A stretch of 64,000 nucleotides of DNA from Macrosoma leucophasiata. Its lineage: Eukaryota; Arthropoda; Insecta; Lepidoptera; Hedylidae. Both the position numbers and the translations under genes were made by a program. Shown one piece after another: positions 19,816-29,844 of this stretch (positions are counted from its first letter, which is position 1; each line of letters opens with the position of its first letter). The stretch is taken from NCBI GenBank assembly GCA_036365455.1, contig JAWQUS010000030.1, forward strand, positions 5,332,001 through 5,396,000, given 5' to 3'. The notes beneath the pieces were generated by a model. That model did no database searches. It saw only the letters and a program-made list of their open reading frames with translations, and was not told the DNA's origin.

Positions 19816-20932
19816 TCAGTACACGAACATGTTCCTTCCTTCCTTTTCTATTCGCGTAAGTGTTATTTCCAAAATTACCTCGATTTAAAATCTTACCACG
19901 ATGCTCGTACCTACCTCGGTGTGCGGCAAACTCTGGCTGCGGAGCTCGGCGGCTCCATTGCGTTGTGCGCCCACGCGACTGCATCCAATGCGGGGCTGCC
20001 GGGCCTCGACCACGACCCCTGCTAAATGTACCTCTCGCCTGTCTATAGTCATATTTAAAAATATTATTATTTCGCCTCATAGACATAATTTCAGCCGTCG
20101 CGGTAGGTGACGAAACATCCTCATCGACAGCAGCCTGAATCGCGTCTTTTAGATTATCAAATTTTTGTGCTGAAATTACCGTACTGATCCTGCGATTCAG
20201 CAATCCGTCACTAAATTGCCTGATAGCCTGTTTCTCGTTGACAGATTTTAAAATATCATATTTTTGATTATCCCCTTGCGATTGAGAAATCGTAAGGTCG
20301 ACAAACAATGCGGCTAATTTTTTACCAAAATCATCAATAGACAACTCATTCTGCCTGGAATTCAAAAGTTGTTTATGCAATGAACATGCGGACTTTTTCG
20401 GTAAAAGAATTTTCCTCATATCATTTAAAAGTTCAGATACAGTTGCATAATTCGTCGCTAATTGTAATTTGGCACCTTGAGACAATCTACTCTTTAAAAT
20501 AAAAGAAATCAAGTGTGTTTGCGACTCTGAATCAATCACAGAACTATAATAGTCTATCCCGTCAATTAATTGTCTCGTATTACTGACTTCATCAGTCATA
20601 ACTGGCAATAAGCTCAGAGCTACTTTCAGGTCAAATTTATCCATATTTAATACACAGGTAGAAGCATCTATACGCTGACACAAAAAACACACCTCCTTAT
20701 ACAAATTGCTAATATACTCACAGTATTTATTTATTATAATTGCTTCCTCTTTATTTATTTTTCCTATTTTTCTTATATTATCTACACAAACATTATATTT
20801 CTGAATAATAGACTTAGCCTCATTTAATTTCTTTTCTAACGCCTGACCTTGTCTTCGAGAAGGACCTATTTTGATTAAATACCTTTTAATTTGCAACAAT
20901 TCATCACATAACAGCTTTAAATCTTCTGCCAT
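19742..20932 (-). CDS. gag: Gag protein of the Ty3/gypsy-type element
   Basis: A 396-residue frame starting MAEDLKLL, upstream of pol and overlapping it. The N-terminal two thirds are helical and Leu/Lys-rich, as expected of a capsid domain. Residues about 297-365 are rich in Arg-Gly (SRGRGRG, QSRGR, HRGRYEHRGK), probably the nucleic-acid-binding tail. There is no CCHC zinc knuckle. The assignment rests on position and composition, not on a sequence match. Confidence 0.88.
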   Translation of the reverse strand: MAEDLKLLCDELLQIKRYLIKIGPSRRQGQALEKKLNEAKSIIQKYNVCVDNIRKIGKINKEEAIIINKYCEYISNLYKEVCFLCQRIDASTCVLNMDKFDLKVALSLLPVMTDEVSNTRQLIDGIDYYSSVIDSESQTHLISFILKSRLSQGAKLQLATNYATVSELLNDMRKILLPKKSACSLHKQLLNSRQNELSIDDFGKKLAALFVDLTISQSQGDNQKYDILKSVNEKQAIRQFSDGLLNRRISTVISAQKFDNLKDAIQAAVDEDVSSPTATAEIMSMRRNNNIFKYDYRQARGTFSRGRGRGPAAPHWMQSRGRTTQWSRRAPQPEFAAHRGRYEHRGKILNRGNFGNNTYANRKGRKEHVRVLTGSSEPQPSTSLQNEESERQFFRD

Positions 20933-21621
20933 AGGTCATTAAGAAAAAGTACCACATATGTATAATAATAATAATTTGTATTGTAAAAACAAAAATCTAA
21001 ACCATATTGATAATTATATTATTAAGCTGCTATATTTATCTACGTTTCTACCTAACTCATAGTATCTATTTATTTACGTACCTATTTACTTTTGTGTACC
21101 ATATTTATCCTTTGTCTTTTCACCACACAAAAATCCGCGCAATTTATTTAATTTTATCACATAGCAGTCTCTTCACGCTTCAACTCTGGAGATACCTGGA
21201 GACGGCGCATATACGATCTCCTGTTAGCATGTTCCTGGAATTCCTGGCGGATCCAACGGATGTGGCATTTTCGATATATTCGAATTATGATGTAGAGCAC
21301 AACCAGCGAAACACAAAGTAGAATAACTGCCATCAATATATTGCTGGTAGACAGATGGAATTTGAACTGCTCGATGGAGGCCGTATTAGCACCACTGGCA
21401 GCGTTTTGGTTGAGGAAAACTCTTCATTACGTTGATTAGATTGGCACATTCCTCCTTCGCAGTGCGTAGCAACAGCAACAAATATTTGACTCCATTAAAC
21501 AAAAAATCTCATCTTCATAGTAACAGTATGCTGCAGTTCAATATTGTATTTGAATTCCTTTCCTTATTTGGCGCTCTGGTGGTGTCGAATTCGAGCGGTC
21601 GCCGTCGCGGCGATGCCTTTC
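20933..21621 (-). other. Leader between PBS and gag
   Basis: About 690 bases without a sense-strand gene. The open frames on the opposite strand here are not credible. It should hold packaging signals by analogy with related elements, but none can be pinpointed. Confidence 0.6.
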
Positions 21622-21634
21622 GGCAGGGTCGCCA
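21622..21634 (-). other. Primer-binding-like site
   Basis: Immediately after the 5' LTR the minus strand reads TGGCGACCCTGCC. It starts with TGG (complement of tRNA CCA) and TGGCGACC matches the start of tRNA-Arg-type sites used by mdg1/412 elements; the match then weakens. The tRNA identity is inference. Confidence 0.65.
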
Positions 21635-21797
21635 TGTAAGGTTGGGAAGGTGTAACACAAATGAATCCACTGAATGTTGGATGAAGACTGATTTATTAAT
21701 ATAATAATCTACCAGTTCTTACATAGGTATGCTATAAAGGTCTATCTACACTAGTTACTAAGTACACAGATATAATTTATTTACTTACTACATCTCA
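21635..21797 (-). repeat. 5' LTR
   Basis: 163 bp, the transcription start side for gag-pol on the minus strand. I see no clear TATA box. Outer flank CTTC at 21798-21801. Confidence 0.92.
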
Positions 21798-21801
21798 CTT
21801 C

Positions 21802-22977
21802 AAGTTAGAGAAGAATATGAACTGTTACAGGCTTAGTAGTGATCGACCAATGTTTTAAAATTTTACTGCAATTAATGTAAATATATCTTATGAAATATCT
21901 GAATGATTCTATGATAATCTCTTATTTTGAGAAACCGATTACAGGCTGGTATACAGCACATAAGTTTTGAGAAGCTGCGTCGTGTCGTCGATTGTTTTGA
22001 CATTTAGACATTAACCATTTAAGTATCTACTGGACAGGACATCGCGCTCGGTAGTTTTCAGAATTCAATTCACCACACTTTCACATAGTAACATATAGTA
22101 GTAGGTATAAGACAGAAGACATGGACGTGTCACATAAAAATCAGTATAAAAGGCGAACTGCCCTGTTTTTAATGTATAAATGCATTGTTTAAAAAATATA
22201 AATATAAGGATTCTGCACTTCTTCTTTATTTAAACTATAGGTAGCTGGGCCAAATTACATACTCCTCCGTCCATGGAATTTTCGTAAAAAGGGAATCAAA
22301 GAATTTCCTACACGTATCATATGATGATATGTTAAATTGTATAATTTGTCTAGTACTTACAAATCCAAAAAATATTGCTTAAAAACTTCATAGGATCATT
22401 TGCCGCAAAAAAAAAACCAAGTCTTGTTTTCTTCAGCGATTTGTATAAGAAATCTTTCAAATAAATCTTTATATCGATTATCAAGCTGTTTTAGCGTAAC
22501 ATAAGATTTTGATTCAAACATACTAGAAATGAAAAAAAAATAGACCCCGCAAAACGACATTCACGCATTTCGTGACAGTGAATTGTGGCGGTAAGAACTG
22601 TGAAATTGTAGGACGCATGGACCCACCCTCATCTCAGGGGATCGCGACTCCAAACAATAAATATTTTCAATCCATTGTCAGGTGAACAAGCCACCGTCAC
22701 GCATACGTTAATGATTTTTTTTGGGAAATGAAAATTATTTATTGCGATATTGTGACAAATCTTAACAATAAAAAATGAACCATAGAATATGTTTTACAAA
22801 ATACGATAATTTCTAAATCTAAGTGTTGAAATTCAGAATGATTTTCATAGGTCATCCATGTAAAAAGCTAAAGTAAAAATGGACAAATGTAGGTACATCA
22901 GGTTATCAAGTTTCAAATATTCATTATAAACACTTTTCACACATAATAAATAATTACTTTATTTTTTAGGTTTTTAT
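21802..22977. other. MITE-L right half, then unassigned DNA
   Basis: 21802-21830 completes MITE-L (AAGTTAGAGAAGAATATGAAC). A patch at 21945-22010 (GGCTGGTATACAGCACAT, GCTGCGTCGTGTCGTCGAT) recurs in part at 29885-29920 and 46765-46800, so it belongs to another dispersed family. The rest is AT-rich without a gene. Confidence 0.5.
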
Positions 22978-23130
22978 AATGTAACGAAGGTGGCAAACTA
23001 GCATGCAGTTCACATTAATGTTAGGTGATGACTGCAGCCTATAGACACTTACACAAAGACCAGAGGTCAAAATGCAGATGCATTGCCATTCCTAAGACCT
23101 TAGTTGTTATGTCTCAGTGATAAGTATTAC
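22978..23130 (+). repeat. R280 copy, truncated
   Basis: GGTGGCAAACTAGCATGCAG to AGTGATAAGTATTACA. The second half is absent. Confidence 0.7.
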
Positions 23131-23198
23131 ACATTATTAAAATCAGTGGATGCCTCATCCAATGATTTTAATAAATTTAAGATACCTATATGGAATAA

Positions 23199-23880
23199 CT
23201 AGCTTTTGCCCGCGACTTCGTTCGCGTGGACTTCAGACCGCACCTACCCCGCTCCCCCCACGCCCCGTTCGCCTGGCGCCGCTGCCGGTATTTATCACCG
23301 AAACGGTATTTATCGCCGAAATTGCTATGACTCTGCATTTTAAATCTGTGATATCTTCGAAAATATTTATTTAATTTACATGCTGTAAAAAGCCATATTG
23401 ATGTTTATTAAATGCACAATGTATTTAAGATACTTAATTGGATAAGGATTAATACTGTATTGCTTAAAATCGCTTCGTAAATAAGCCATTATTTCTCGTA
23501 CAAAGTAAAGGATAAAAAATGGTTATTGTGGGTTATTCCTAAGAGATAAACATATACCATCACGGACTTTTTTGTAGACCTTTTTAAGTTGTACAATACT
23601 GTAGTAAATTGTTTTGATCTATCTTGTAGGATTCAGTCAGCGTTTGCAATGTAAGCGCAAAAAATGTGTTTTTTCTACGACCTCACATTAAATACCTCAA
23701 AAATTGTAGCCTATGTGTTATTCTGATGTATAAGCTATAGCCTATGTGTTATTCTGATGTATAAGCTATATTGTGGTAAAGTTTCATTCAAATCCATTCA
23801 GTAGTTTTTACGTGAAAGAGTAACAAACATCCATACATCCATACTTACAAACTTTCGCCTTTATAATAGTAGTAGGATAC
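23199..23880 (-). repeat. RET-G retroposon, long copy
   Basis: From AACTAGCTTTTGCCCGCGAC to CGCCTTTATAATAGTAGTAG, complement of the usual orientation. A 31 bp unit (TAGCCTATGTGTTATTCTG...) is tandemly doubled at 23707-23768. No coding domain is visible. Possibly the 3' part of an RTE-type LINE or its SINE. Confidence 0.6.
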
Positions 23881-25196
23881 TGTTTCAGTTAAAGTAATAA
23901 TTGCCGGATGTTTAAGGTAAGATTTGAATTTCGAACATTATAATTACAATGTCACATCGATATTAAAGCGTCACAAAAAATGCTCAACAATTTTGCAACT
24001 CGTAAAAGCTTGACGCTAATTTCATTTTTTTTCTTCGTCTGTACCCAGGTTTCGCTCATCACATTTTATTACCCAAGATTGAAATTTGAGACCCTTGCTA
24101 CAAAACAAACAAAACGCATCCTGTAAAGCCTTAATCACGTACTTCAAAGAGGTCGTAATCCAAAAAACACACCTCCGCAAGATCCTTTAATACGTCCTAA
24201 AAAATAATCCTGAGGTACACGCGAAGTGTAACGTAAGGGCGTATACACACGAACGCCTCAAGAATGAAAAAGCAAGGGCAACTTGCACAAAGTCCACAAT
24301 GTCAAAAAAGTCTACGTCAACAAACAGAGCGAAAAAGTAAAAAAATACAAGGCTCCACATTCTTAATTTAACTTGAGTCACTCTTACATCCCTACTTGAC
24401 TTGGCCAGCGAAGCTTGACCTGCGTGTAAATCAAACTGAAAAGTGACTGCAAAGAAACGTTGGAGATCAAGTTTTTTTGGACACGTGAAGGGGGGACAAA
24501 CAAGTAAGAAAGTCCCCATTCCTTAAGGCGGTTCATTTGCTTGTTATACGTATGTGATACCGCGATTTCATTTGGGGTTTACCTTGACACGTCGTTTGCG
24601 GGTATGTTACCGAGTTGAGGAAAACTCAACATTTTCACGGTATAAGCTTATTGAACTTAAGCACCTTTGAATGGCTAACATTTTAAATATGACGACATAA
24701 AACGTAATCTTCTTTATATATATATAAAAGCAAAGGGTGTTAGGAGTTACAAATATTAGGGTTTTTAGGCGTAAATGCTCACTAAGATAGAATTATGAGA
24801 AATTCGACAACTAAGGGTCTTTTTGGAGCTCAATCGCAAAGCGACTGGACAGACTGTCCGGGATTGCGGGTCCGATCCCAATGTATTGACCCCTGGCTAA
24901 AATTATATGTGGAGTCCGAGATGTACCTGCAAGATCGTCAAGATCAATATTTATCAATCCCAAAAAAAAATATGGTTTTACTAAATTGCTATAAAAAAAA
25001 ATTACTGTATTATTTTTTTCGGAACAAAGGCTTCGAAAAATGCTTAATGATTTGTGTTTTTCAAATTATAAAAATTAATCTTATGTGCTTAATGTATTAA
25101 AGCATTTTGCTCTAAAGTTGCGGTACGAGACCGACCGCATGGCGTCATAGTCAAACGCATCACGAAAGCACTAGTAGTAACAATAGTAACGTATCA
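23881..25196. other. Unassigned stretch
   Basis: Contains a minus-strand open frame at 24187-24519 (110 residues, hydrophobic, no known domain), which I do not accept as a gene, and a tRNA-like patch noted separately. Much of it looks non-repetitive. Confidence 0.45.
24818..24890 (+). other. tRNA-like patch
   Basis: TTGGAGCTCAATCGCAAAGC resembles an A box and GCGGGTCCGATCCC a B box, at tRNA-like spacing. No full cloverleaf was confirmed. It is probably a SINE head or tRNA pseudogene. Confidence 0.3.
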
Positions 25197-25337
25197 TCTC
25201 AAAATGCCAACCGCTCGCAAAAAGACAACTTCTCAAAATGCCAATATCTCAAAACGCCAAATTCTCGAAAAGCCAAATTCGCAAAAAGACAACTTCTCAA
25301 AATGCCATCTTCTCAAAATGCCAACTCGGCCCCCTGG
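25197..25337 (+). repeat. Minisatellite of 16-17 bp units
   Basis: About eight imperfect units of TCTCAAAATGCCAACT type in tandem. Variant units such as TCGCAAAAAGACAACT occur twice, so variants alternate. The period is not a multiple of three and there are no spacers of CRISPR type. Confidence 0.8.
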
Positions 25338-25506
25338 TGCATTCTAACACTGTTTATCTGCACATTTTTTTTTACGGCAGTGGTTTGTCATCATAGAGAG
25401 AGAAAACCATCATTTTCTTTGAAAGAATTCATTTCCTTAAGAAAAATACTTACCTTATATTTTTCCTCTGGGAAACATGTCAGATATACTCAAGTCATAC
25501 TTTTAT

Positions 25507-25740
25507 ATGTAACGAAGATGGCAATAAGCTTGCAGTTCACATGGATGTTAAGTGACGACTGTGACCTATAGACCAAAACCGAATATCAAAATAGTAGATG
25601 CGTCCCATGACCGGAAACCGGTTTAACCGGAACACGATAGTGCTGAACCATCACCACTCACTACCATTCGGCGGTAGATAGATTAGGTAATGCAGTGATA
25701 ACTACACCCTCGAAGCCCTACACTGAAACTCTACGCCTAG
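25507..25740 (+). repeat. R280 copy, diverged
   Basis: ATGTTAAGTGACGACTGTGA, GAACACGATAGTGCTGAACC, and CTCTACGCCTAGTG at its end. The middle third is reduced. Confidence 0.65.
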
Positions 25741-26321
25741 TGAAAACTGAACTGAATGCAAGATCTTATACAAATCCACCCAAATCATTACAATAAAGAC
25801 TACTTTTTTGTACTACAAGGAGGTACTACATTTTTAAATTACTTCCTACAAAAGTTTTTCTAAAATAAAGTAAGCCATCAGCAAATTCATTCTCTAACAT
25901 CAACAACGGGCAGTTCTTAATTTCTTAAAATGGCTCGATCAATACGAGCCCATGTCTTCCCTTATCAACTGTCATATGAGATTTACAAACCCCCTCACCC
26001 CACACACACGTATTCACGCACACACACATCACTCATTATAAGGGTAACTAATCACTGTGCTATAAAAAATGAGAATTTTTTTATTCATTAACCACCCTTC
26101 TTAGATGCTGTCCCCGTGGAACAGAAAAAGCTTGGAGACGTGTATATTACATCAATTTTTTTCTTGTGCAGTATGTTACTTAACACTACCACTTAGCGAT
26201 GAGTACGCGTTCTCTGGGTCAGTGGTTTAACTCTAAAAAACCGAGTTCTAGATGTCAATTACCTTTTTTTTCCTACCATGTCCAACCAATGTACCATGCC
26301 AAATCTGTGACAGTAAGTACT
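25741..26321. other. Unassigned stretch
   Basis: Has a short CA-rich patch at about 26000-26025. No gene seen. Confidence 0.5.
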
Positions 26322-26334
26322 TTTATTCCCTTGT

Positions 26335-26479
26335 ATGTATGTATGTATGTATGTATCTTCACGCCGGGTCCCTAACGGGGTAGGCAGAGAGTGTAGAGCG
26401 CCAGACATCCCGGTTCTGACAAACCTCTCGTGCCTCGTCTACCTTCATCATTATCTTCATACATACACGCCGGTATATA
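26335..26479 (-). mobile_element. LINE-A 3' fragment with 13 bp target duplication
   Basis: TTTATTCCCTTGT flanks it at 26322-26334 and 26480-26492. It starts with a (TATG)n tail complement and holds about 110 bp of the C-terminal coding region. The clean tail and duplication suggest a young insertion. Confidence 0.82.
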
Positions 26480-26551
26480 TTTATTCCCTTGTGTTCATAT
26501 AAACATTGGAAATAAATGTACATAAAACAAGAATCAGGTTTTTATACATTA

Positions 26552-26945
26552 CTAGTTATTGTCTGCGACTTCGCCTTACGTGTACGCGTGTAGAAAAACG
26601 AAAACCATACACGTAGCTGAAAATCGGAACCGATGGCGCAGCATCGTGAAACGGAAGGTGATCCATGGAGGGGGTGCCGACCCTCAGTTATGAGGCAAAC
26701 GACTCGAAGAGAGGGTGAGGTTATTTTATCCTGTTCAGAGGTTACTTAAGGAGTTTTTAAGTACACACTACTTAAAAACTCCTTAAGTAACCTCTGAACA
26801 GGATAAAATAAAAACCTTATGTGTTAGAGCCATATATTTTATGCTCTGTGTACAAAATTTCATCGAAATCCGTCCAGCTGCTTTAGAGTGATTGAGCAAC
26901 AAACAAACATCCATACTTTTGCATTAATAAAATTACTACTATCAT
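26552..26945 (-). repeat. RET-G-like retroposon carrying a perfect hairpin
   Basis: Begins ACTAGTTATTGTCTGCGAC, ends TTGCATTAATAAAATTACTA, with ATCGAAATCCGTCCAGCTGC near its end. The hairpin is listed separately. The close relative at 45137 lacks the hairpin. Confidence 0.6.
26721..26811. repeat. Perfect 43 bp inverted repeat, 5-base loop
   Basis: Arms 26721-26763 and 26769-26811 are exact complements around the loop CACAC. Key word GTTCAGAGGTTACTTAAGG. It would form a strong cruciform or RNA hairpin. The lack of mismatches points to recent origin, probably by snap-back template switching. Confidence 0.93.
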
Positions 26946-28190
26946 AAATGTGACATAAATTCAGAATAATTTAATAATTAAAAACAAAAATCATTCTGTA
27001 TTTTTAACTGCAATTAATTTGACAAAAAAAACACATAAAATTGGCCCACTCCACCCCTATTCCCTTCCGCATATAGCGCACACTCCTAGCGGCGTAAAGC
27101 ATGAATTTGCATATTTGCGAGTTCACTAAGTGCAATAGCTTGTCTCCACGCACTCTATAACATTCCTATTTACACAGCAACTCATTAAATCTCACAATTA
27201 ATACCGTTTTTGTGTTTAAGAGCCTCCTTAAGATTGGCATGTTGCTTGCGCCGATTGTCCTGTTCATCATTTCTTGGTATGGGAGAACATTGGCCGAGCT
27301 CATTGTTTCCGAGAGCATTGTGTATGATAGACATTCGTTTGCTTCTACCCACGCCCCGCCAGAGCTTTCCTAAAAAGATAAACGGTGTGATTAGTTGATG
27401 TAATTGATTAGAATCTTATTTATTTTAGAGTCAGCTACGTTAGTTTGAAACTCGGATTTGTGGCAGCTATTGTTAGGCCTGATTAATTCAGGTTGTTAGA
27501 GTTAGAATGATTACAAAACAAAATTTCCGAGTACATTATGGAGTTTTGCAAAACGTTACCAAATTAACTGCTTCAGAAATACAGGTAAAATGTTTTTATC
27601 CAATATCAATATCGCGTTGTAAACATATGATTTTAATTTTAAAATAGCTGACCCGTTAAACTTAATATGTAGAATTTTTTTTTTCCGTTTCAAAATTGTT
27701 CTAATTTAGAAGCCCAACAACTTTGCTAAATATCAGCACATGATCATATTATTATGTTTACCATTTCATAAAATATATACAGACACACATAAATTTTTAT
27801 ATATACAAAAATGCACTAGAAATGTTTCTAGTGCATTTTTGTAGTTATCAAAATGCACTAGATACATGTGATCAAAGTGCTTTCGTAATTTTAGTTTAAT
27901 CATTTGATACTATGAAACAACACAGCCGAGAAGGGATTCTTCTAATACAAGTTACCACAACTTAAAAGAAGAGTTCCCACACAAAAACAGTATACACTTG
28001 TTTCACTAATAAAGCATTTTTGATGTTTTTTTTACTTATTCAAACTTTTTTACAATTAAGGTGACTTTTTTTCTATTTTTCAAGTTTCATCGAAATTCAA
28101 TCAGACGTGCCGCAGACCGTTTCAATTTCGATTCCACATAATATAAAGAATAAAAAAGCGCTAACTACTGCCCTATGCATCCACAAGCAC
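26946..28190. other. Unassigned stretch with a small hairpin
   Basis: 27805-27842 is an 18 bp perfect inverted repeat (ACAAAAATGCACTAGAAA) with a 2-base loop, and the word AAAATGCACTAGA repeats once more right after it. A GC-rich patch at 27210-27370 has an open frame but no recognised domain. Confidence 0.5.
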
Positions 28191-28191
28191 T

Positions 28192-28470
28192 GGTGGTAGA
28201 GTTCTAGTGTAGGAGCACCAGGACGTAGGTACCACTGCATTACCTAATCTATCTGCCGCCAAATAGTAGTGTTCAGCACTATCGTGTTCCAATTAGATGG
28301 TAATGTATGGCCCCGTAATAACTATCACAGAGATGTAACAACTAAGTCTCAAGGGTAGCAATGCATCTGCATTTTGACCTCTGGTTTTCCAGTAGATGTC
28401 AATAGGCTACAGTCATCACTTAACATCAATGTGAGCTGCATGCTTGTATGCCATCTTCTTAACATAAAAA
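28192..28470 (-). repeat. R280 copy, near full length
   Basis: From CTGGTGGTAGAGTTCTAGTG to TATGCCATCTTCTTAACAT and a short A-run. Confidence 0.75.
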
Positions 28471-28640
28471 AGCGGATAAAACAGTTAATTATTTTACAAA
28501 GTCTAAACTCCAATGGGAATATACGAAACTTTATACAGGGCGTTTTAACACCCACTACGAACCGTAACGAGCTAAGCTAAGCTGTTTAATGATAAGTAAC
28601 GCTGAACAAGGTTCCTTTTTTTGCTTTTATATATATTTTT

Positions 28641-28914
28641 TTTTTATGTAATGGAAGTGGCAAACAAGCATGCAGTTCACATTGATGTTAAGTGATGACT
28701 GCAGCCTATAGACATCCACACAGAGACCAAGATCAAAATGCGTTACCACTCCTGAGGCCTGAGGTGTTATGCCTCTGTGCCGGAAATTACAGGGCCGTAC
28801 ATTACCACCTGACCGGAACACGATAGTGCTGAACACTACCATTTAGCGGCAAGTATATTAGGTAATGCGGTGGTGCCTACGCCCGCGAGCTCCGTCACTG
28901 GAGCTCTACCACCA
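28641..28914 (+). repeat. R280 copy, full length, well preserved
   Basis: From a long T-run and AATGGAAGTGGCAAACAAGC to GCTCTACCACCAG. It is the opposite orientation of the copy at 28192, 170 bp away, forming an inverted pair. Confidence 0.8.
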
Positions 28915-29065
28915 GTTTATAAACCTTCTTCTAGATATATTTATTCTCCTGAAATCATTGACTTTGTATCTTTTATAGATTTTTTTCCAGAATACAATGT
29001 CTACGCAGATTCGAAAATTTTAGAGCACAAAATATAAAAATCATCGTCATGTCGAATTATTTTTA

Positions 29066-29335
29066 TTGTTAGGAAGGTGACAAGCATACTGCTCACATTG
29101 ATGTTAAGTTATGACTGCAGCCTATAGATGTTTACACAAAAACCAGAGCTCAAAATACAGATGCGATCCCCTGAGACCTAAGTTGTTATGTCTCTTTATT
29201 ACCGGGATAGTTTTTACAGGGTCATACGTTACCTTATAACCTGCACACGATAGTGCTCAACACTACCATTTGGCGGCATTAAGATTAGGTAAAGCGGTGG
29301 TGCCTACGCCCTTGAGGTCTACCACCATTGATATA
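29066..29335 (+). repeat. R280 copy, diverged
   Basis: Belongs to a diverged subgroup with CTAAGTTGTTATGTCTC in place of CTAAGGTGTTATGCCTC; the 34430 copy shares this. Confidence 0.7.
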
Positions 29336-29444
29336 AAGTATCCATGTGCCTTTTGTGCCTGTATAATTATGTGACGATGATTTGTAAAAGCAAGTTAATG
29401 GCCTTCCTCGGAAAAATTCCAAAAATACTAAAAATAAATACGCT

Positions 29445-29844
29445 TTGATTCACAGCCCCACAGTAGGTATAAACCTGTGTCGTGAATGCCGGTGTACACA
29501 TACAACACATACACAATCACCCAGACCCGAAACAAATATCTGTAGGCCATACAAATATTTTTTATTTTTAAAGAAAAATGGAAAGAAAAATCTGACTTCA
29601 TCCGAGGCTCGAACTCGCGACCTACTGGGAATCTAGTCCAGCTAGTCCAGTAGGTCGCGAGTTCGAGCCTCGCCTGAAGTCAGATTTTTCTTTCCATTTT
29701 TCTTTAAAAATAAAATATATTTCACAAGCATGTGTTAATGCGAAATAATATAAAAACATACAAATATTTGTCCCGGAGCGGGGATCGAACCCGCGACCCT
29801 TCGAATCAAATGGTCATCTCACACCGCTGGACTACCCGGGTCGT
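29445..29844 (-). repeat. SINE-B copy, split by a foldback SINE-A
   Basis: 29445-29560 (tail side) and 29757-29844 (tRNA-like head, with GGGGATCGAACCCGCGACCC) join into one SINE-B. The split duplicates CATACAAATATTT. Confidence 0.8.
29561..29756 (+). mobile_element. Foldback SINE-A nested in SINE-B, 13 bp target duplication
   Basis: CATACAAATATTT lies at 29548-29560 and 29757-29769. The left side is the complement of the right: about 68 bp arms with two mismatches meet inside the tRNA-like region near 29624-29650. The 3' end is the normal SINE-A tail (GCGAAATAATATAAAA). Confidence 0.82.

Larger units (their letters stand above)
15708..21797 (-). mobile_element. Ty3/gypsy-type LTR retrotransposon, near intact
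   Basis: A 6,090 bp element with 163 bp LTRs, TG...CA termini and CTTC target duplications (15704-15707, 21798-21801). Order on the minus strand: 5' LTR, PBS-like site, about 690 bp leader, gag, overlapping pol (protease, reverse transcriptase, RNase H, integrase), PPT-like site, 3' LTR. No envelope frame is present between pol and the 3' LTR. The LTRs differ only at two adjacent bases, so insertion was recent. Gag without CCHC, a tRNA-Arg-like PBS and 4 bp duplications together suggest the mdg1/412-like side of Ty3/gypsy, although these LTRs are short for that group. Confidence 0.93.

Noticed and set aside
21007..21321. 104-residue frame on the + strand
   Set aside because: It is antisense within the leader of the LTR element.
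24187..24519. 110-residue hydrophobic open frame, minus strand
   Set aside because: Composition follows AT-rich DNA; no family match and no supporting signals.
25197..25337. CRISPR-like array
   Set aside because: Units are contiguous with no unique spacers, in a eukaryotic genome; it is a minisatellite.
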